Source of the DNA: CAVSEK01 sp963726975
GTDB taxonomy: Bacteria; Actinomycetota; Actinomycetes; Mycobacteriales; SCTD01
DNA: 64,000 bases
Direction: 5' to 3'
Assembly (NCBI GenBank): GCA_963726975.1
Contig: CAVSEK010000013.1
Location: 124,001 to 188,000, forward strand
Both the position numbers and the translations under genes were made by a program. Position 1 is the first letter of the stretch, and every line of letters starts with the position of its first letter. This document shows positions 59,969 through 64,000 of this stretch, piece after piece. Under the pieces are notes generated by a model. That model was not told the origin of the DNA. It did not search any database and was given only the letters and a program-made list of their open reading frames with translations.

Positions 59969-60579
59969 GCGTGCTGCGCGTCCTGGACCTGCTCGGGGTC
60001 TTCGTCTTCGCGCTGTCCGGCGCGACCCTCGCCGTCTCCAAGCGGTTCGACGTCTTCGGCGTGCTCGTGCTCGGGATCGTCGCAGCGACCGGCGGCGGGC
60101 TGGTGCGCGACGTGCTGCTCGGCGACGTGCCGCCGCGGGTGCTGCACGACGCGCGCTACCTGGTCGTCGCGACGGCCGCCGGTCTGCTCGTCTTCGTGGC
60201 CAGCCCGCTGGTGGAGCGGCTGGCGAGCGCCGTACGGCTGTTCGACGCCGCGGGGCTCGGCCTGTTCGTCGCCGTCGGCACCCAGAAGGCGCTGAGCAGC
60301 GGCCTCGGGACGGTCGGCGCGGTCACCCTGGGCTGCCTCACGGGCATCGGCGGCGGGGTGCTGCGCGACGTGCTCGCCCGGGAGGTGCCGGCGGTGCTGC
60401 GGTCGGAGCTCTACGCCGTGCCGGCGATCCTCGGGGCGGCGCTGCTCGTCGTCGCCGACGGCACCGGGCTGCCGCGCCAGCCGGCGCTCGTCGCGGCGGC
60501 CGGGCTGGTCTTCACGGTGCGGGTGCTCGGGATCTGGCGCGACTGGCACGCCCCCGTGGCGCCCCTGCGCCGCGACTGA
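59965..60579 (+). CDS. TRIC-type cation channel family protein (UPF0126/YicG-like)
   Basis: 204 residues with about seven membrane segments in two repeats. VLDLLGVFVFALSGATLAVS, VLGIVAATGGGLVRDVLLGD and LGCLTGIGGGVLRDVLAREV: the duplicated GGGxxRDxL motif is diagnostic of prokaryotic TRIC channels, which are homotrimeric K+/cation-permeable pores. Located in the cytoplasmic membrane. Start overlaps the CaiB-type gene stop, so both are co-expressed although no shared pathway is obvious. Convergent with the reductase gene downstream (63-bp gap, no terminator seen). Confidence 0.92.
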   Translation: MSVLRVLDLLGVFVFALSGATLAVSKRFDVFGVLVLGIVAATGGGLVRDVLLGDVPPRVLHDARYLVVATAAGLLVFVASPLVERLASAVRLFDAAGLGLFVAVGTQKALSSGLGTVGAVTLGCLTGIGGGVLRDVLAREVPAVLRSELYAVPAILGAALLVVADGTGLPRQPALVAAAGLVFTVRVLGIWRDWHAPVAPLRRD

Positions 60580-60642
60580 CCGGGCCGGCGCGGGGGGCCC
60601 GGTCGACCCGCGCCGCCCGTCGGCACGACGCGCCCGGCCCGG

Positions 60643-61770
60643 TCAGCGCAGGACGCGGACCAGGGCCTGGACGCGGCGACGGGCGAGCTGGTCGGCGAGC
60701 GAGGTCTCGCCGGCGACCAGGCGCACGAACAGGTCCCACATGCCCGGCAGCCCCCTCAGCACGGTGTGCACGGTGCCGGGGTGCCGGGTGAAGACGCGCA
60801 GCGCCTCGCGGCCGGCTGCGATCTCGGCGCCGAACGCCGTCCCCACGGCGGCGTCGTAGCCCGCCCGGTCGCCGGCGGCGTGCGCACCGGCCAGCGCGCC
60901 GGAGCGCAGGGCGAACGAGATGCCCTCGCGGGTCCACGGGTCGAGCAGGCCCGCCGCGTCGCCCGCGACGAGCACCCGGTCGCGCCGCACCGGCGAGCCC
61001 GGTGCCCGCACCCGGGTCAGGTGGCCCCCGTCGTGCAGGGCCGTCGCCGGGTCCAGCCCGAGCCGGGCGAGGAAGGCCCGGTAGTAGGCGCGCACGGCCG
61101 GCCCGCGGTCCCGGTCGCCGATCACCCCGACCGTGAGCGTGTCGCCCTTGGGGAACACCCAGCCGTACGAGCCGGGCACCGGTCCCCAGTCGAGCAGCAC
61201 GTGGCCCTCCCAGTCCGACCCGGGTGGGGTCGGGAGCTCGGCCTCCAGCCCCAGGTCGACCTGGTCGCACACCACGCCGACGTGCGCGGCGGCCCGCCCC
61301 TGCGAGCCGTCGGCCCCGACGACGACCCGCGCGCGGACCGGCCCCTCGCTGGTCGTGAGCACGACCGCGTCGGGCCCCTGGTCGTACGCCGTGACGGTCA
61401 CCCCGGTGCGCAGCCGCGCCCCGGCAGCGACCGCGGCGTCGACGAGCGCCGCGTCGAGCTCGCTGCGCAGCACCATCGGCAGGAAGGCCGGGGCCCGGCG
61501 GGTGTAGCCCTGACGGCCGTCGCGGGTGAAGGTCAGGCGGCCGACGCGGTCGCGCGAGAGCGCCCCGAGGTCCAGGCCGGTCTCGCGGACGGCCTGCTGC
61601 GAGGCGCCGATCAGCCCCCCGCCGCAGCGCTTGTAGCGCGGGACCTCCGCGCGCTCCAGCAGCAGCACCGAGGCGCCGGTCGCGGCGGCGGCCCGGGCGG
61701 CGGCGGCGCCCGCCGGGCCGGTGCCGACGACGGCGACGTCCCAGGTCCGCAGGGCGTCGGGAGCGGTCAC
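60643..61770 (-). CDS. geranylgeranyl reductase-like FAD-dependent oxidoreductase
   Basis: 375 residues. FAD dinucleotide fold VAVVGTGPAGAAAARAAAAT (GxGxxG), PRYKRCGGGLIG (the PxxKxCGGG motif of geranylgeranyl reductases), LRSELDAALVDAAVAAGARL, ARVVVGADGSQGRAAAHVG (DG motif) and VLVAGDAAGLLDPWTREGIS (GDAAG FAD-binding motif). It would reduce isoprenoid double bonds of menaquinone or membrane lipid chains. Start GTGA-overlaps the AtuA-like gene upstream, so the two form an operon joining isoprenoid reduction and acyclic terpene-type breakdown. Ends near a GC-rich region without clear hairpin. Confidence 0.88.
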   Translation of the reverse strand: MTAPDALRTWDVAVVGTGPAGAAAARAAAATGASVLLLERAEVPRYKRCGGGLIGASQQAVRETGLDLGALSRDRVGRLTFTRDGRQGYTRRAPAFLPMVLRSELDAALVDAAVAAGARLRTGVTVTAYDQGPDAVVLTTSEGPVRARVVVGADGSQGRAAAHVGVVCDQVDLGLEAELPTPPGSDWEGHVLLDWGPVPGSYGWVFPKGDTLTVGVIGDRDRGPAVRAYYRAFLARLGLDPATALHDGGHLTRVRAPGSPVRRDRVLVAGDAAGLLDPWTREGISFALRSGALAGAHAAGDRAGYDAAVGTAFGAEIAAGREALRVFTRHPGTVHTVLRGLPGMWDLFVRLVAGETSLADQLARRRVQALVRVLR

Positions 61771-63488
61771 GGGAGGAGCGTGACGGGCACGTCCGCGTAG
61801 CGCGACCGGAGGTACTCCCCGAGGCCCTTGGCCTGCGGGTCGAAGCGGGTGGAGGAGGCGACGCCCTCGCCGAGCAGGCCGACGACCACGACGTTGACGG
61901 CCGACAGGTGCGGCAGCCGGTGCACCTGCACCGGGAGCCCGGCCGCCTCGGGCAGCAGCAGCCGGACGCGGTCGGCGGTCAGCCAGCGCTGCAGCCAGTC
62001 GCCGGCCCGCGGGGTGCGGCCCCACAGGCCCACGTTGGCGGTGCCGCCCTTGTCGCCGGAGCGGGCCCCGACGACCAGCCCCAGCGGCACCCGCCGGGTC
62101 GGCCCCTCGACGGCGGCCGGCAGCACGGGGCGGCCGATCGCCAGCGGCTCGCCCGGGGGGGTGTGCGGGACGACCTCGCGCCGCCCGTCGGCGTGCACCA
62201 CGACGTGCTCGACCTCGGCCGCGTCGACGAGCGCCGGCCAGTAGACGCCGTACGGCACCGCGTCGCCCGGGGTGCTCGTCAGGGTGAAGCCCGGGTAGCT
62301 CGCGAGCGCCAGCTCGACGGCGGCGGAGGAGAACGCCCGGCCGACCCGCGACGGCTCGCGGTCGCGCACGTGCACGCGCAGCAGCGCTGCGGCCTGCTCG
62401 TTGCTCAGCGCGTCGGGCCGGTCGAGCCGCACGAGCTCGCTGTCGAACGGGTGCGGCCAGGCGTCGCGCAGCCCGGCGAGCGCCAGCTCGGCCTTGCCCT
62501 CGACGTCGAGACCGGTGAGCACGAAGGTCATGCTGTTGCGGAACCCGCCGAGCATGTTCAGCGCCACCTTCACGCGGCCGCTCGGGGGGCCGCCCCGGGC
62601 GCCGGACAGGCGCACGAGGTCGCTGCCGACCCGCTCGAGCTGCAGGCTGGAGAAGTCGGTGACCACGTCGGGGCCCTCGTACGCCGGGCCGCCGATCTCG
62701 TAGAGCAGCTGCGCGGTGACCGTCCCGACCGTGACGGCGCCCCCGGTGCCCGGGTGCTTGGTGATGACCGCCGACCCGTCGTCGAAGACCTCGGCGAGGG
62801 GGAAGCCGGGGTGGACCGGCCGGGCGACCTCCTCGGCGACGAAGGAGTAGTTGCCGCCGGTGGCCTGCGTGCCGCACTCGAGGACGTGCCCCACCGCGAC
62901 CGCGCCGGCGAGCCGGTCCCAGTCGTCGCGGGCCCAGCCGAACCGCGACGCGCACGGCCCGACGACGAGCGAGGCGTCGGTGACCCGCCCGGTGACGACC
63001 AGCTGCGCCCCGGCGTCGAGCGCCGCGGCGATCCCCCAGGCGCCGAGGTAGGCGTTGGCGGTGAGCGCCGACCGGTCGCCGAGCGGCTCGCCGGTGTCGA
63101 GGTGCGGCAGGTCCAGGTCCGGCACCCGGGGCAGCAGGTCGTCGCCCTCGACGTGCGCGACGTCCAGCGCGAGGCCGAGCGCGGCGGCGAGGTCGCGGAC
63201 GGCCTGGGCGCACGCCGCGGGGGCGAGGCCGCCGGCGTTGACGACGACCTTCGTCCCGCGCTCCCAGAGCGTGGCCAGCAGCGGCTCGACCTGGCGCAGG
63301 AAGCTGGTCGCGTAGCCCTTGGCCGGGTCCTTCGCGCGGCTCCGGAACAGGATGAGCATCGTCAGCTCGGCGAGGTAGTCGCCGGTGACGACGTCGACCG
63401 GGCCGCCCTCGAGCACCTCGCGCATCGCGCTGGCGCGGTCGCCGTAGAACCCCGAGCAGTTGGCGATCGTGAGACTCTGCACGGGCAA
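61767..63488 (-). CDS. AtuA-like acyclic terpene utilisation protein (DUF1446)
   Basis: 573 residues. The AtuA/DUF1446 core starts IANCSGFYGDRASAMREVLE (residues 8-27) and includes VDVVTGDYLAELTMLILFRS, VVVNAGGLAPAACAQAVRDL, LVVTGRVTDASLVVGPCASR, GHVLECGTQATGGNYSFVAE and ALNMLGGFRNSMTFVLTGLD. AtuA belongs to the citronellol/geraniol pathway, but many homologues function in unexplored acyl-CoA pathways. The C-terminal 110 residues (PLGLVVGARSGDKGGTANVG) match the AtuA-like ferredoxin-fold extension seen in long homologues. TTG at 63488 was chosen since AGGTGG lies 7-8 nt upstream; a GTG at 63482 is the alternative. Confidence 0.9.
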   Translation of the reverse strand: MPVQSLTIANCSGFYGDRASAMREVLEGGPVDVVTGDYLAELTMLILFRSRAKDPAKGYATSFLRQVEPLLATLWERGTKVVVNAGGLAPAACAQAVRDLAAALGLALDVAHVEGDDLLPRVPDLDLPHLDTGEPLGDRSALTANAYLGAWGIAAALDAGAQLVVTGRVTDASLVVGPCASRFGWARDDWDRLAGAVAVGHVLECGTQATGGNYSFVAEEVARPVHPGFPLAEVFDDGSAVITKHPGTGGAVTVGTVTAQLLYEIGGPAYEGPDVVTDFSSLQLERVGSDLVRLSGARGGPPSGRVKVALNMLGGFRNSMTFVLTGLDVEGKAELALAGLRDAWPHPFDSELVRLDRPDALSNEQAAALLRVHVRDREPSRVGRAFSSAAVELALASYPGFTLTSTPGDAVPYGVYWPALVDAAEVEHVVVHADGRREVVPHTPPGEPLAIGRPVLPAAVEGPTRRVPLGLVVGARSGDKGGTANVGLWGRTPRAGDWLQRWLTADRVRLLLPEAAGLPVQVHRLPHLSAVNVVVVGLLGEGVASSTRFDPQAKGLGEYLRSRYADVPVTLLP

Positions 63489-63530
63489 GAGTGGACCACC
63501 TGGGTCCGACCTCGACGGGGAGGCAGCGCG

Positions 63531-64000
63531 GTGCGGGCAGGCGGCCGGTCCGGGGCCGGTGCGCTCGGCGTCGCGGCAGCCCTCGCCCTGGTCGCCGGTG
63601 GCGGGGTGACGGCCGTGGCGACGCGGTCGGCGGGGGACGCGGGCCCGCTGCCGCGGGCCCGGCCGGCGTCGGTCGCCCCCCTGCCCGAGCCCTCGCCGCT
63701 GGCCGCTGCCGACGTGCCGCTGCCGCCGGTGCCGCCGGTGCCGCTGGCCGCGGGCGTCCCGGCTCCGCCGGTCGCGGCGCTCGCGGGGCTCGTCGTGCCC
63801 GACCTGCTCGTGCGGGTCCCCGCCCCGCTGACCGACGAGCAGGTGGCCCGGCTCCGGGCGGTGCGCGGCGTGACGGCCGTGGCCGTGCTCGACACCGGCG
63901 TCGTGCGGGTCGGGGGCCAGCAGGCCCGGGTCGCGGGCGTCGACCCGGGGGAGTTCCGCGGCTTCACGCCGGCCGAGACCGCCGGCTCCGACCCGCTCTG
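63531..64000 (+). CDS. secreted or membrane-anchored protein, N-terminal part (cut by window edge)
   Basis: At least 156 codons run open to base 64000. VRAGGRSGAGALGVAAALAL and VAGGGVTAVATRSAGDAGPL form a signal peptide or anchor. A Pro/Val-rich linker (PLPPVPPVPLAAGVPAPP) follows, then a domain starting LAGLVVPDLLVRVPAPLTDE, QVARLRAVRGVTAVAVLDTG and VAGVDPGEFRGFTPAETAGS. The latter part loosely resembles the extracytoplasmic domain of FtsX/MacB-like proteins (V-x-G-V-D-P-x-x-F), but too little is visible to name a family. GTG after GGGGAGGCAGCGC, 42 bp from the divergent AtuA-like start. Confidence 0.7.
   Translation, partial: MRAGGRSGAGALGVAAALALVAGGGVTAVATRSAGDAGPLPRARPASVAPLPEPSPLAAADVPLPPVPPVPLAAGVPAPPVAALAGLVVPDLLVRVPAPLTDEQVARLRAVRGVTAVAVLDTGVVRVGGQQARVAGVDPGEFRGFTPAETAGSDPL

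Overview
The window is very GC-rich DNA (by eye about three quarters G+C), with frequent GTG starts, tightly packed genes and many 4-base stop/start overlaps. Together with AcnA/AcnR, two HrdB-type sigma factors, a DUF349 protein, TerD, DUF3099, DUF7455, VanW and LdtMt2-type L,D-transpeptidase genes, this points to an actinomycete (Actinomycetota), probably a soil genus near the Motilibacterales/Kineosporiales. No rRNA, tRNA, CRISPR array, insertion sequence or prophage was found; the window reads as ordinary chromosome with one accessory polysaccharide locus.

Layout. 1-9.8 kb: end of a spermidine-synthase-like gene, ABC1 kinase, SGNH hydrolase, DUF885 peptidase-like protein, DsbA/FrnE, DUF3253 protein, TerD, HDOD protein, glycosyltransferase-like protein and a RecQ helicase fused to a phosphoribosyltransferase domain. 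9.9-25.7 kb: L,D-transpeptidase, DUF349 protein, dienelactone hydrolase, two primary-type sigma factors (14,980-16,542 and 20,390-21,880), a FemAB/BioF2-like acyltransferase, a JmjC-like cupin, a divergent pair of single-domain regulators, and the acnR-acnA operon. 25.9-44.5 kb: an exopolysaccharide (EPS) locus with priming sugar transferase, deacetylase, lipoprotein, Wzz/BY-kinase-like protein, glycosyltransferases, Wzy- and Wzx-like membrane proteins, ATP-grasp enzyme, two FemAB-like acyltransferases, a nucleotidyltransferase-like protein, a thymidylate-kinase-fold protein and a secreted PslG-like glycoside hydrolase. 44.6-56.7 kb: carboxylesterase, GlcG/HbpS-like protein, VanW protein, HhH-GPD repair protein, acyl-CoA synthetase, a tail-collar/DUF6916/collagen-like trio, AlkB and RlmA. 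56.7-64 kb: dienoyl-CoA isomerase-like crotonase, ABC ATPase, CaiB-type CoA transferase, TRIC channel, FAD reductase and AtuA-like protein.

Main discovery: the glycoside hydrolase in the EPS locus is preceded by an RNA with all the sequence and structural hallmarks of a cyclic-di-GMP-I (GEMM) riboswitch (42,835-42,917, minus strand). Cyclic di-GMP is therefore predicted to control an EPS-cutting or EPS-releasing enzyme directly. In the same divergent intergenic region lies a long inverted-repeat element with A-B-A'-B' topology (43,183-43,301).

Other points. Eight otherwise conserved genes carry 13 apparent one-base indels (11 insertions, 2 deletions), most simply explained as assembly error. 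Many genes have a YANNNT-like -10 hexamer ending exactly 6-7 nt before the start codon, so leaderless transcription looks common, including three very compact divergent promoter pairs. The second sigma factor and the L,D-transpeptidase share a GGAAC-N18-GTT promoter of SigR/SigH type.
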